Assembly: GCA_038227045.1 (NCBI GenBank)
Contig: JBBRQD010000072.1
Location: 1 to 29,676, forward strand
Length of the DNA stretch: 29,676 bases
Direction: 5' to 3'
Source of the DNA: JANXLS01 sp038227045
Lineage (GTDB): Bacteria > Planctomycetota > SZUA-567 > H5-PLA8
Part shown: in pieces, positions 1 through 6,895 of the stretch
Position numbering within the stretch: position 1 is the first letter of the stretch
How the letters are laid out: every line of letters starts with the position of its first letter
The notes under the pieces: generated by a model
Seen by the model: the letters and a program-made list of their open reading frames with translations, nothing else
Databases searched by the model: none
Told to the model about the DNA's origin: nothing
Translations under genes and position numbers: made by a program

Positions 1-1
1 A

Positions 2-139
2 ATGATGTCGTTCATCAAGACTCATAACCAGGATTCAACACCCATGCTGTGGACCGCCAAGGCCGAGAAGATCATCGAAAAAGTGGAGCGCGCACGTGCA
101 GCGCTCCAAATCGTCAAACAGTGTGAATCAGTAGACTAG
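2..139 (+). CDS. IS630-like transposase, C-terminal fragment (cut by window start)
   Basis: An open frame runs from the left edge to a TAG at 137-139 and gives 45 residues. The stretch SFIKTHNQDSTPMLWTAKAE followed by a KIIEKVERARAAL-like helix resembles the usual C-terminal end of IS630/Tc1-mariner-type DDE transposases, where a phrase like 'HNxxPKPFxWTxxADxILxKVxRAR' closes the catalytic domain. The catalytic DDE residues would lie upstream, outside the window. Whether the full gene is intact cannot be judged. The family call is by motif memory only. No terminal inverted repeat is evident directly after the stop. Confidence 0.65.
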   Translation: MMSFIKTHNQDSTPMLWTAKAEKIIEKVERARAALQIVKQCESVD

Positions 140-176
140 CCGTGAAACCGCGTTCAAAAGTTTTGCGCCGCTTGTC

Positions 177-746
177 TTGCTCTTCGCTCTGGCGGGAGCG
201 GGAGTTGCTGTTTATGTATTGATGTTTCGTGACGATTCGGTGCATCGGAACATGTTGATTGGAAAAACTGCCGGCGCAATACTTATATTTTTCTGCGGAT
301 CGCTGCTTTATGTTTCAATCTTACGATGGCTGGCGGGATCGTGGGGCGGGGCATGTGACTACTTTTTTCGGATATTCGCCAATCCGAAAAGTGTTTCAAT
401 CCCTTTTGTAGACATAGTTCAGGACGAGAACGCAAAAACGGGCATCATTATAAAACGGGTGTTTGAACCCTTTGCATCCCGGCGTGGTCTTCATGTTGTT
501 GTTGACGGCAGGGAAGTTGGACAACTTGCGCGGTGTGCTGAGCGCAAAGTGGCTCTTGCTCCCGGCGATCATGAAATTTGCGTCCAAATGGATTGGTGGC
601 GCAGCAAGCCAATTGTCTTGAACATTAAGCCTGGCGAGTTCGTTCCACTCAACTGCGGCAGTCGTTTCCGATTTCTCTTTCCGTTTTACACGGCGGGTCT
701 TTTTTTGTGGCCGGAACAATTCTTCTTTGTTTCCGCCCGGGCCTAG
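177..746 (+). CDS. Small membrane-anchored protein with a beta-rich C-terminal domain, function unknown
   Basis: This frame encodes 189 residues from a TTG at 177; no ATG or clear ribosome binding site fits, so the start is uncertain. Two hydrophobic segments (about residues 1-17 and 28-50) form an N-terminal membrane anchor. The rest (about 95-160) reads like a short beta-sandwich: GLHVVVDGREVGQL, then a charged strand, then LAPGDHEICVQMDWWRSKPI and a PGEFVPLNCGSR stretch. The pattern 'VDG..VG.L...PG.H.I.V..DWWRS' is reminiscent of PEGA-like surface domains, but this is resemblance and not an assignment. A GTG at 142 opens a 26-codon frame (KPRSKVLRRL...) in a different phase, so a frameshifted N-terminus is possible. 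It runs convergently with the HEAT protein downstream. Confidence 0.6.
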   Translation: MLFALAGAGVAVYVLMFRDDSVHRNMLIGKTAGAILIFFCGSLLYVSILRWLAGSWGGACDYFFRIFANPKSVSIPFVDIVQDENAKTGIIIKRVFEPFASRRGLHVVVDGREVGQLARCAERKVALAPGDHEICVQMDWWRSKPIVLNIKPGEFVPLNCGSRFRFLFPFYTAGLFLWPEQFFFVSARA

Positions 747-811
747 TCGAAAGGTCACAAAGCCGTTTTATTTTTGCGACATGTATTCTTCGTCCAACGG
801 AATCACGCCTT

Positions 812-2044
812 TTACTTCTGCATTCGAATCCATTTCGCCCAAGCGTCCAAATCGTTTCCGAAGTTCTGGCCGGTCAGGGAACTCATCGCGGCGCAGGGGG
901 CGCAGACGGTGGTTTTGATGCTGGTGAGTTTCAATTCGGGGAACTGGATTGGGAAACTCAATGGAACGATCACGCTGACCTGCGCGCCGCTGTTGACCGT
1001 GTAGCTGTCGATCTGGCGCGTCGCGAAGTTGCTGAGTTCGCTGACCGCGGTGCGCACTTCCATGGTGGCGCGGTAGAACATGGCGCTGTAGATGCGCTTG
1101 TCGCCGAGGCCTTCTAGCGCTTCTCCCGCCGCGCCTTTCAGGATCGGATCGCGCACTTGGCCGCCTTCTTCCGCGAAGGCGGATATGTAGGCGTTTACCA
1201 GATGATTCATGGCGCCTTCGTCGTTGCGCGATTTGATCAGCGCGACCGCTTCCTTGCGTACCGGAATGTACGGATCGGCGATGGCAATTTGCGCGAGCCG
1301 CTTCGAAATCTCAGCGCTGGCGGGCTTGAGCACTTCGATTCCGGCGAGCGCGGCGAGGCGCGTCTGTTCGTCGATGTCGCGCGAGGGGTCCAGGTAACTG
1401 ACGACCGCTTCGGTGGCCTTGTTGCGGTCGGCGGACAGCGCGGCGAGCGCGGCCTTGCGTTCCTTTTCGTCAGCGGCTGAAATCGAACGCAAAGCTTTGC
1501 AATACGCGAAGACTTTTTCATCGTATTCCGAGCTCAGGCGCTGCGCGTGCGGAACTGGGCGCAGTCCGATCACGGGTCCGTCATCGACTACAGCTTGAGC
1601 ATTTACTCCAATAGGGTTGGGCGTGGGCTTGGACAACTTGGCCGGCGCGAAGGCGATTTTTCGCGCTTCGGCGTGGCTGGGATCGGCCCTCAGCGTGGCG
1701 CTCAGTTCGCGGTCAGCGTAATCGTAGAGGCGCTGCGTTTTGGCCCATTTATAGAGTTCGAAATGCGCGGGAGCTTTGTCGATTTTGATGTCATTCAAGC
1801 GGCGCTGGTATTCGGTGCGGCCTTCGTCATCGAGGTCGATGGCGGAAATTTCGCTGCGGTTGAGCAGCAGCAATTTGCCACCGGTGTTGATCGCCACCAG
1901 CGGATCGCCGGGCGTTTCGCGTACGACCTGCCCTTCGATGACCATCGTGCTGGTCAATGTGATGCGATCGGCCGCGCGTGAGACGCCGAAACAGGCGCAC
2001 AGGCTTGAAACAAATACGCTGAAATAACAAATCCGACTGGCCAT
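812..2044 (-). CDS. Secreted HEAT-like repeat protein with N-terminal beta module
   Basis: This is the only clear minus-strand gene, 410 residues from an ATG at 2044 preceded by a purine-rich GGGGA stretch. Residues 1-24 form a signal peptide (hydrophobic YFSVFVSSLCACFGV, then SRAAD), so the protein is probably exported. Residues about 27-72 (TSTMVIEGQVVRE... to EISAIDLDDEG) form a short beta module that also appears in two secreted proteins at the other end of the window. A helical linker and then HEAT/armadillo-like alpha repeats follow at about 185-330 (for example TRLAALAGIEVL and VRKEAVALIKS). The C-terminal part is beta-rich (TVNSGAQVSVIVPLSFPIQF). Function is unknown; a protein-binding scaffold at the cell envelope is the natural inference. 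Confidence 0.75.
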   Translation of the reverse strand: MASRICYFSVFVSSLCACFGVSRAADRITLTSTMVIEGQVVRETPGDPLVAINTGGKLLLLNRSEISAIDLDDEGRTEYQRRLNDIKIDKAPAHFELYKWAKTQRLYDYADRELSATLRADPSHAEARKIAFAPAKLSKPTPNPIGVNAQAVVDDGPVIGLRPVPHAQRLSSEYDEKVFAYCKALRSISAADEKERKAALAALSADRNKATEAVVSYLDPSRDIDEQTRLAALAGIEVLKPASAEISKRLAQIAIADPYIPVRKEAVALIKSRNDEGAMNHLVNAYISAFAEEGGQVRDPILKGAAGEALEGLGDKRIYSAMFYRATMEVRTAVSELSNFATRQIDSYTVNSGAQVSVIVPLSFPIQFPELKLTSIKTTVCAPCAAMSSLTGQNFGNDLDAWAKWIRMQK

Positions 2045-2136
2045 GAATCGTGTCCCCGTATCTAGTTGTCCAAATGTTTGACGTATATGCGCGCGCGTCC
2101 ATTGCCGAAAAAAGAAAATTCGTTAAGTGTGCCACC

Positions 2137-2212
2137 AGAGCCGCGCACGTAAGTAAGCGGCCAAGACCGTGTCACCGCGCAAAAAAAGCCGCTTACTAAC
2201 GTGCGCGGCTCT
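2137..2212. repeat. 76-bp palindromic element, copy 1
   Basis: Two 25-nt arms (2137-2161 and 2188-2212), beginning AGAGCCGCGCACGT, are inverted repeats with one mismatch around a 26-nt centre containing GACCG and CGCGCAAAA. A second copy in the opposite orientation lies at 27028-27103. This looks like a REP- or MITE-type dispersed palindrome sitting in a divergent spacer. Its right arm overlaps an upstream in-frame extension of the next gene, which argues for that gene starting further downstream. Confidence 0.85.
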
Positions 2213-2233
2213 ACTTCTGTGGTAAATACGCAC

Positions 2234-2740
2234 ATGGCGAAAAATAAAATCGATGCGGAACCGGCTCTCCTACCCATGGCGAAAGTGTATCTCGCGGGGC
2301 CTTTGTTTACGATCCACGAGCGGCGGGTCAATCGCGAACTGGCTGCGGCTGTTGAGCGCGAATTGCCTTCCGTGCAGGTGCTGCTGCCTCAGGATTTCAA
2401 ACACGACGACCGCTATAACGATCAGAAAGCGTTTGGATTGATCTTTAAAGGGTGCATCGACGGCATCGATCAATCGCGGTGTGTGCTGGCGTGGCTGGAT
2501 GGGCCGGATTCGGACAGCGGGACGAGTTTTGAAGTCGGTTATGCGTATGCGAAAGGGATTCCGGTGATTGGGATTCGCACCGATTTTCGCTTGAATCAGG
2601 AGCGCGGCGTGAATGTGATGCTGTCGCGGGCCTGCGCGGGGTTTGTGTACCGGCCGGCGTTTGCGGAGGATATTGAGGGGTTGGCGAAGGAGGTTTCGCG
2701 GGCGGTGAAGAAAATTTTGAGGAACGGGGTTAGGTATTAA
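2234..2740 (+). CDS. Nucleoside 2-deoxyribosyltransferase family protein
   Basis: The frame encodes 168 residues from the ATG at 2234. A second ATG at 2276 (MAKVYLAGPLFT) matches where the family usually begins and may be the true start; neither has a good ribosome binding site. The protein shows the Rossmann-like hallmarks of the family: an N-terminal VYLAGPLFT strand and turn, and an AWLDGPDSDSGTSFEVGYAYA segment carrying the Glu (in FEVG) that acts as nucleophile in this family, followed by GIPVIGIRTD. Known members swap or hydrolyse the N-glycosidic bond of 2-deoxynucleosides for salvage or nucleotide clean-up. The substrate here cannot be predicted. It is a single gene between a palindromic element and the ribosomal leader and is probably not part of the ribosomal operon. 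Confidence 0.8.
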   Translation: MAKNKIDAEPALLPMAKVYLAGPLFTIHERRVNRELAAAVERELPSVQVLLPQDFKHDDRYNDQKAFGLIFKGCIDGIDQSRCVLAWLDGPDSDSGTSFEVGYAYAKGIPVIGIRTDFRLNQERGVNVMLSRACAGFVYRPAFAEDIEGLAKEVSRAVKKILRNGVRY

Positions 2741-2780
2741 TCTGGAACAGTGGTGCGTGTTCAGCCTATCACAAGGGATC

Positions 2781-2873
2781 TCGCACAAAGACACAAAGCA
2801 CACCAAAGAGGCACAAAGAATACAGGAATAGATTATCTGACTTTTCTTGGTGCTTCTTTGTGTTTTTCGTGCC
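2781..2873. repeat. Inverted repeat of CACAAAG-type words
   Basis: The left arm (about 2781-2820, CACAAAGACACAAAG and related words) is complementary with gaps to the right arm (about 2841-2873, CTTGGTGCTTCTTTGTG). Outer words TCACAA and TTGTGA extend the symmetry. It is imperfect and low-complexity and resembles the short-word palindromes in other spacers of this window. Confidence 0.7.
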
Positions 2874-2942
2874 ATTGTGAGAGGGTTTTAGAGCTTGCGT
2901 TACGGGGGTGGAAAATTTCTTTCGAAATCTTCAAATTCCCGC

Positions 2943-2970
2943 TTGCACTCTTCCGCATTGTCTATATATT
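2943..2970 (+). promoter_or_regulatory. Candidate sigma70-type promoter of the rplD cluster
   Basis: TTGCAC (2943-2948) and TATATT (2965-2970) are separated by 16 bp. Transcription would begin near 2977, giving a leader of about 205 nt before rplD. It is the best promoter-like match in the spacer ahead of the long co-directional cluster. Confidence 0.55.
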
Positions 2971-3093
2971 CCTTTCTCCCTCAAACGGGGGAACGCATTA
3001 ATTCCTTAGGGCTTGAAAACGGGATCGAAACCCGCAAGATCAGAGCCCAGGGCGAAGACAGACCTAGCGGTCGATGTCAAAGGGTGTTTGGGA

Positions 3094-3126
3094 AAGGTCG
3101 GGCCTGCTTGGCCCTCAGTAGACCTT
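3094..3126 (+). promoter_or_regulatory. Two-part hairpin in the rplD leader, possible autoregulatory site
   Basis: AAGGTC (3094-3099) pairs with GACCTT (3121-3126). Directly inside it GGGCC (3100-3104) pairs with GGCCC (3110-3114) around a TGCTT loop, leaving a 6-nt bulge (TCAGTA) on the 3' side. It lies about 57 nt upstream of the rplD start. L4 represses its own operon through leader RNA in enterobacteria; a similar role here is inference from position and structure only. Confidence 0.45.
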
Positions 3127-3182
3127 AACCGCAAATCCCTTCGATGTCGCCATTTTTGTTTTGTAGAGAAAGTGATCAAGCG

Positions 3183-3806
3183 ATGGACATTCAGATTTAT
3201 AACGCGGAAGGCGCAGTCGTCGGGACCATGGTCTTCGACGAAAAGCTGCTCGGCGAGAAAGTTCGCACGAAGCTGCTGCACCAGGCCGTGATTCGCTCCG
3301 AAGCCAACAAACGCGTCGGAACGCACAAGACGAAATCGAAAGCCGAACGTTCCGGTTCCGGCGTCAAACCGTTTAAGCAGAAGCACACCGGCCGCGCGCG
3401 CGCAGGCATGAAGCGCTCCCCGTTGTGGAAGGGTGGCGGAAACGCATTTGGGCCGCGTACTCGCGATTATCATAAAGGGATGCCGGTTCGCATGCGGCGC
3501 GAAGCGCTCAAGTCGGCGCTCCTCTCCAAGATTCGCGATCAGCAGTTGAAAGTGATCGATCAGCTCAATTACACGGCACCCAAGACAAAGACTTTTACGA
3601 ATACGCTTAAAGCACTCGGCATGACAGGTTCCTGTCTCGTCGCCGATCGCAAACCAGTCGCTGCACTCGTCAAATCAGTCCGCAATGTCGCCAAGTGCAT
3701 GATTATGCCGGCCCGCAATCTAAACGCCTACGATCTCCTCAAACACAAGTACGTCCTCGTCACCAAAGAAACAATTGAAAATATCGCGGAAGTGGTGAAA
3801 GCATGA
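3183..3806 (+). CDS. rplD: Ribosomal protein L4 (uL4)
   Basis: The 207-residue product is a large-subunit protein whose extended loop lines the peptide exit tunnel. The ATG at 3183 (MDIQIYNAEGAVVG) is chosen because L4 proteins begin with this strand; an upstream in-frame ATG at 3144 would add 13 unlikely residues. The tunnel-loop signature is clear: KQKHTGRARAGMKRSPLWKG, then GGGNAFGPRTRDY and the conserved helix RREALKSALLSK. Its stop overlaps the rplW start (ATGA), indicating translational coupling. Normally rpsJ and rplC come first, but here rplD is the first ribosomal gene after a promoter-like site. Confidence 0.97.
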   Translation: MDIQIYNAEGAVVGTMVFDEKLLGEKVRTKLLHQAVIRSEANKRVGTHKTKSKAERSGSGVKPFKQKHTGRARAGMKRSPLWKGGGNAFGPRTRDYHKGMPVRMRREALKSALLSKIRDQQLKVIDQLNYTAPKTKTFTNTLKALGMTGSCLVADRKPVAALVKSVRNVAKCMIMPARNLNAYDLLKHKYVLVTKETIENIAEVVKA

Positions 3807-4153
3807 GCAAAAATCGCGCATCGCATTTGTTGTCTGATCCCTATTCGATTCTTCAGCGCCCCGTGATGACCGAGAAAAGCCATGCCATGGCGGCGGCTCC
3901 CGGCGAAGGCAAAGAAGAAGAAGGTAAGAAGCGGCGCTATACCTTCGAAGTTCATCCGAAGGCGAACAAGCATCAGATTCGTTCGGCGGTCGAAGCGGCG
4001 TTTGGCGTCACTGTTGACGTGGTCAATACGATGATCGTCAAGCCGCGCAAGAAGGCCTTCCGCGGTGGCGCTCGCAAGGGTGGTTTTTCGCGCCTGCGGA
4101 AGAAGGCCATCATTCGCCTGACCAAGGATTCGAAGCAGATCGACTTGATGTAA
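3803..4153 (+). CDS. rplW: Ribosomal protein L23 (uL23)
   Basis: The product has 116 residues, somewhat longer than the usual 95-100. L23 sits at the exit of the peptide tunnel and docks trigger factor and SRP. The family opening (ILQRPVMTEKSHAM) and the core (RRYTFEVHPKANKHQIRSAV, then EAAFGVTVDVVNTM) are intact. A charged insertion (about residues 30-43, APGEGKEEEGKKRR) replaces the short turn between the first helix and strand. The start overlaps the end of rplD by four bases. The next gene is lepB instead of the usual rplB. Confidence 0.96.
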   Translation: MSKNRASHLLSDPYSILQRPVMTEKSHAMAAAPGEGKEEEGKKRRYTFEVHPKANKHQIRSAVEAAFGVTVDVVNTMIVKPRKKAFRGGARKGGFSRLRKKAIIRLTKDSKQIDLM

Positions 4154-4158
4154 AAGCC

Positions 4159-4189
4159 GTTTCAGGTTCCAGGTTTCAGGTTTCAGGTT
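4159..4189 (+). repeat. 31-nt direct repeat, left copy flanking lepB
   Basis: A run of near-tandem words (GTTTCAGGTTCCAGGTTTCA and onward) matches 4947-4977 with one mismatch. The two copies bracket lepB. Related GTTTCAGG/CTGAAAC words recur in other spacers of the cluster. Confidence 0.85.
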
Positions 4190-4238
4190 AAGTTCGGCCA
4201 AGAACTTGAAACCGTTGTTAGGAAACGGACGGTGTGCG

Positions 4239-4940
4239 ATGGAGGACGAACGGCGCGAAACGGGTGTTGCGCAACCGGCGTCGGCTCCAGCGACCGAATT
4301 GACGGGCGCCAGGACGGAAGTTGTTGGGGAGCCGGAAACGGCCTCTGGAAAAGATAAGATTTCGGGCGTTGAAGTTGAGCAGAAAAAAGACGAGCCGGAA
4401 GAATCGGCGCTGCGGGAATGGTTTGAGCTGATCGCTCGAGCTGGATTCTGGGCCTTGGTTCTTTACTTGTTCGTGTTTCAAGTGTCGGTGGTCGAAGGAC
4501 CGTCGATGCAGCCGAACTTTCAGACGTTTGACCGGTTGGTGATCGACAAGTTGACGTACCGGGTTTCATCCGTGCGACGGTTTGATGTGGTTGTTTTTCA
4601 AGCCACCGAAACGGACCGCAGGTGGCCGGGCAAGGAAAGCAAAGATTACATCAAGCGCGTGATCGGGTTGCCCGGCGAACGCGTGATGTTGAAAGAGTAC
4701 AGGGTTTACATCAACGGGAAACTGTTGGAGGAACCTTTCGAATTCGAAAAGAGCCCTTATCGGGATCTCGAAGAATTCGTGGTGCCGCCCAAGCATTATT
4801 TCGTCATGGGCGACAACCGGCCGGACAGCAAAGACAGTCGCAGTGCGGGGCTGGGATATGTGCCGGAATCGCAAATACGAGGCATTGCGCGGTTGAGATT
4901 CATGCCGCTGAGCCGATGGAAGTGGTTTTGGCGGGAATAA
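4239..4940 (+). CDS. lepB: Signal peptidase I
   Basis: The 233-residue product cleaves signal peptides of Sec- and Tat-exported proteins at the outer face of the inner membrane, using a Ser/Lys dyad. The ATG at 4239 has an AGGA-type stretch about 15 nt upstream; an in-frame start at 4206 would begin within the repeat-derived leader. Residues 1-58 are an acidic, Ala/Glu-rich cytoplasmic tail, and residues 66-84 form the single membrane anchor. The nucleophile is Ser89 in EGPSMQPNF, the general base Lys139 in KDYIKRVIGLPGE, and box E is MGDNRPDSKDSR (190-201). The gene sits between rplW and rplB, bracketed by direct repeats, which is an unusual place for it. Confidence 0.95.
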   Translation: MEDERRETGVAQPASAPATELTGARTEVVGEPETASGKDKISGVEVEQKKDEPEESALREWFELIARAGFWALVLYLFVFQVSVVEGPSMQPNFQTFDRLVIDKLTYRVSSVRRFDVVVFQATETDRRWPGKESKDYIKRVIGLPGERVMLKEYRVYINGKLLEEPFEFEKSPYRDLEEFVVPPKHYFVMGDNRPDSKDSRSAGLGYVPESQIRGIARLRFMPLSRWKWFWRE

Positions 4941-4946
4941 ACGACG

Positions 4947-5018
4947 GTTTCAGGTTCCAGGTTTCATGTTTCAGGTTGAAACAATGAAAAGGGCAACTTG
5001 AAACTTGGAACTTGAAAC
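4947..5018 (+). repeat. 31-nt direct repeat, right copy flanking lepB, with inverted partner
   Basis: 4947-4977 repeats the word series found at 4159-4189 with one mismatch. About 4994-5018 (ACTTGAAACTTGGAACTTGA) is an approximate reverse complement of the same series, so the two parts could fold together with several G-U pairs. Confidence 0.8.
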
Positions 5019-5030
5019 GGGATTTTGAAC

Positions 5031-5882
5031 ATGGCACTTCGATTTTACAGGCCGATAACAGCAGGCACCCGCGGCGCGTCCGTGATCGATTACCGCAAGG
5101 AATTGACTGCGAAGAAGCGCCCCGAGAAGTCGCTGATCGAGCATATTGCTCGGACCGGCGGACGTAATGCGCATGGTCGCATTACGAACCCGCACATGCA
5201 GAGCACGTACGCCAAGCAGTATCGCGTGATCGACTACAAGCGCAACAAAGACGGTGTGCCAGCGAAAGTGGCGTCGATTGAATACGATCCGATCCGCTCC
5301 GCGTTCATCTGCCTGCTGCACTACAAGGACGGCGAAAAGCGCTACATTCTCTCGCCGGTCGGTTTGAAGGTTGGCGCGTCGGTGATCTCCGGGGACAAAG
5401 TCGAGCCGGATGTCGGCAATGCAATGCCGCTGAAGAACATGCCACTCTCGACGCAGATTCATTGCATCGAATTGCAGCCTGGTTCGGGTGGCAAGATGGT
5501 TCGCGCCGCCGGTGGCGAAGCGCGGTTGCTGGCCAAAGAAGGCAACAAGTGCACGGTGGTGCTGCCTTCGGGCGAAATGCGGTTCGTGCCGGCGGAATGC
5601 CGCGCGACCGTGGGACAGATTGGAAACTTGGACCATCAGAACGTGCACGTCGGCAAGGCAGGTCGAAACCGGCACATGTTTGGACGCCGTCCGAGAGGCC
5701 GCGGCATGGCGAAGAATCCGGTCGATCATCCGATGGGCGGCGGATCGGCGCGCCGAAAGGGCCACATTCCGCAGTCCCCGAGCGGCGTATTGGCGAAGGG
5801 CGGCAAGACGCGCAAATTGAAGTCGCGCACGAACAACCAGATTATCCGCCGGCGCACGAATGCGCCGAGCGCGACGGTTTAA
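5031..5882 (+). CDS. rplB: Ribosomal protein L2 (uL2)
   Basis: The 283-residue product is a primary 23S-binding protein needed for subunit joining and for the peptidyl-transferase centre. The ATG at 5031 gives MALRFYRPITAGTRGASV, the normal family start. The OB-fold and SH3-like domains are both present, with KSLIEHIARTGGRNAHGRIT early and GRNRHMFGRRPRGRGMAKNP late. The conserved His of the NPVDHP motif is present, but the common following HGGG reads MGGG. Residues after it (SARRKGHIPQSPSGVLAKGG) differ from the proteobacterial form. Length is close to the family norm. Confidence 0.97.
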   Translation: MALRFYRPITAGTRGASVIDYRKELTAKKRPEKSLIEHIARTGGRNAHGRITNPHMQSTYAKQYRVIDYKRNKDGVPAKVASIEYDPIRSAFICLLHYKDGEKRYILSPVGLKVGASVISGDKVEPDVGNAMPLKNMPLSTQIHCIELQPGSGGKMVRAAGGEARLLAKEGNKCTVVLPSGEMRFVPAECRATVGQIGNLDHQNVHVGKAGRNRHMFGRRPRGRGMAKNPVDHPMGGGSARRKGHIPQSPSGVLAKGGKTRKLKSRTNNQIIRRRTNAPSATV

Positions 5883-5971
5883 AAATACGATTGAAGGTTG
5901 GAAGGTTGAAAGTTTGAATTGGAGCCTTGCCTTCAACGCTGAAATTAGGAATTCGAAATCGGAGTTTAAAG

Positions 5972-6286
5972 ATGTCGCGATCGATGAAGAAGGGTCCTTA
6001 TGTGGACGAGAAGTTGGTGAAGAAGGTTGAGAAGCAGAAGGACACCGGCGCGCGCGAGCCGCTCAAGACGTGGGCGCGGTCCTGCACGGTGACGCCTGAC
6101 TTCGTCGGCCACACCTTCATGGTTCACAACGGCAAGCAGCATTTGAAGGTCTATGTGACGGAAGAAATGGTGGGCCACAAATTGGGCGAGTTTTCGCCGA
6201 CGCGTGTGTTCCGCGGACATTCGGGTGCGGGCGGCGGTGCGAAGGCGGCGACTCCGGCTCCGGCGGCCGCTGCTCCGGCGAAGTAA
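5972..6286 (+). CDS. rpsS: Ribosomal protein S19 (uS19)
   Basis: The 104-residue product belongs to the small-subunit head and contacts S13 and the A-site finger. The ATG at 5972 lies 7 nt after GGAG (5961-5964), which settles the start. The core is canonical: MSRSMKKGPYVDEKLVKKV, then TWARSCTVTPDFVGHTF and VTEEMVGHKLGEFSPTRVF. After about residue 85 it carries a low-complexity Gly/Ala/Pro tail (GAGGGAKAATPAPAAAAPAK), one of several such tails in this cluster. Confidence 0.96.
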   Translation: MSRSMKKGPYVDEKLVKKVEKQKDTGAREPLKTWARSCTVTPDFVGHTFMVHNGKQHLKVYVTEEMVGHKLGEFSPTRVFRGHSGAGGGAKAATPAPAAAAPAK

Positions 6287-6297
6287 GTTTGAAGTTC

Positions 6298-6355
6298 GTT
6301 CGTAGTCCCGCCTTTAGGCGGTGCATTAGGACCGCCTGAAGGCGGAACTACGAAC
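6298..6355. repeat. Inverted repeat between rpsS and rplV
   Basis: Two 25-nt arms (6298-6322 and 6331-6355) pair with two mismatches around an 8-nt loop. Each arm itself contains a short palindrome of the CCGCCTTnAGGCGG type. It resembles a REP-type element and fills about half of the spacer. Confidence 0.85.
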
Positions 6356-6398
6356 TTGACCGAACTAGATTGAACGGATTGATGGGACACCGACGATT

Positions 6399-6854
6399 AT
6401 GGGCAAGGTTTTACGCAGCAAAGTAGTGAATGAGAAGCGCGTCGCGCGCAAGCATGCCGGCAAGGACAAGGCTCCGACCCGCAAGCTGGCCTATCCGGCG
6501 GGCTACTATGGGGCGTCGTTGCGCGGCATCCGCATCGCGCCGCAGAAGGTTCGCCTGGTGATCGATCAGATTCGCGGCCACACGGTTGACCGGGCGCGCG
6601 AAATTCTGCGCTATTCGAGCAAGCGCGCCGCGTATTACGTCGATCGCGTGTTGTTGAGCGCCATCGGCAATGCTGACGTGAAGAGCGAAGGCCAGGCGAG
6701 CGCGGAGAATCTGGTGGTCGCCGAGTGCTACGTGGACGAAGGTCCGCGATTGAAGCGATTTTTGGCCGGCCCAATGGGCCGCGCCCGGCCGATTTTGCGC
6801 CGCATGTGCCACATCACTGTCGTCGTGGGCGAGCCCGAGACGATCAAAGCGTAA
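6399..6854 (+). CDS. rplV: Ribosomal protein L22 (uL22)
   Basis: The 151-residue product has a beta hairpin that reaches into the exit tunnel next to L4. The conserved body starts near residue 40 (ASLRGIRIAPQKVRLVIDQI) and includes NLVVAECYVDEGPRLKRF and the RRMCHITVVV end. The first roughly 38 residues (basic, RKHAGKDKAPTRKLAYPAGY) are an extra N-terminal arm compared with the usual 110-residue protein. The ATG at 6399 has only a weak GATGGG sequence upstream. An inverted repeat lies directly upstream. Confidence 0.95.
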   Translation: MGKVLRSKVVNEKRVARKHAGKDKAPTRKLAYPAGYYGASLRGIRIAPQKVRLVIDQIRGHTVDRAREILRYSSKRAAYYVDRVLLSAIGNADVKSEGQASAENLVVAECYVDEGPRLKRFLAGPMGRARPILRRMCHITVVVGEPETIKA

Positions 6855-6895
6855 TGGAATCTGAAACCGAGTAACTGGAACCTGGAACTGAAACA

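Larger units (their letters stand above)
2741..3182 (+). other. 442-bp gene-free spacer before the ribosomal cluster
   Basis: No convincing gene was found here. The left half holds an inverted repeat built of CACAAAG-type words. The right half holds a sigma70-like promoter followed by a roughly 200-nt untranslated leader with a strong hairpin. The short frames in this stretch lack a start signal and family motifs. Confidence 0.6.

Noticed and set aside
2781..2873. CRISPR-like array of CACAAAG words
   Set aside because: The words are 7-8 nt, irregular and symmetric, with no unique spacers and no cas genes nearby.
4141..5020. Repeats around lepB as attachment sites of an integrated element
   Set aside because: No integrase or tRNA is nearby, and the repeats belong to a low-complexity word class found in other spacers.
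4971..5936. Long minus-strand open frame of 321 codons
   Set aside because: It lies opposite rplB, is very rich in Arg, His and Ala, and has no family motif. It is the complement shadow of a GC-rich coding gene.
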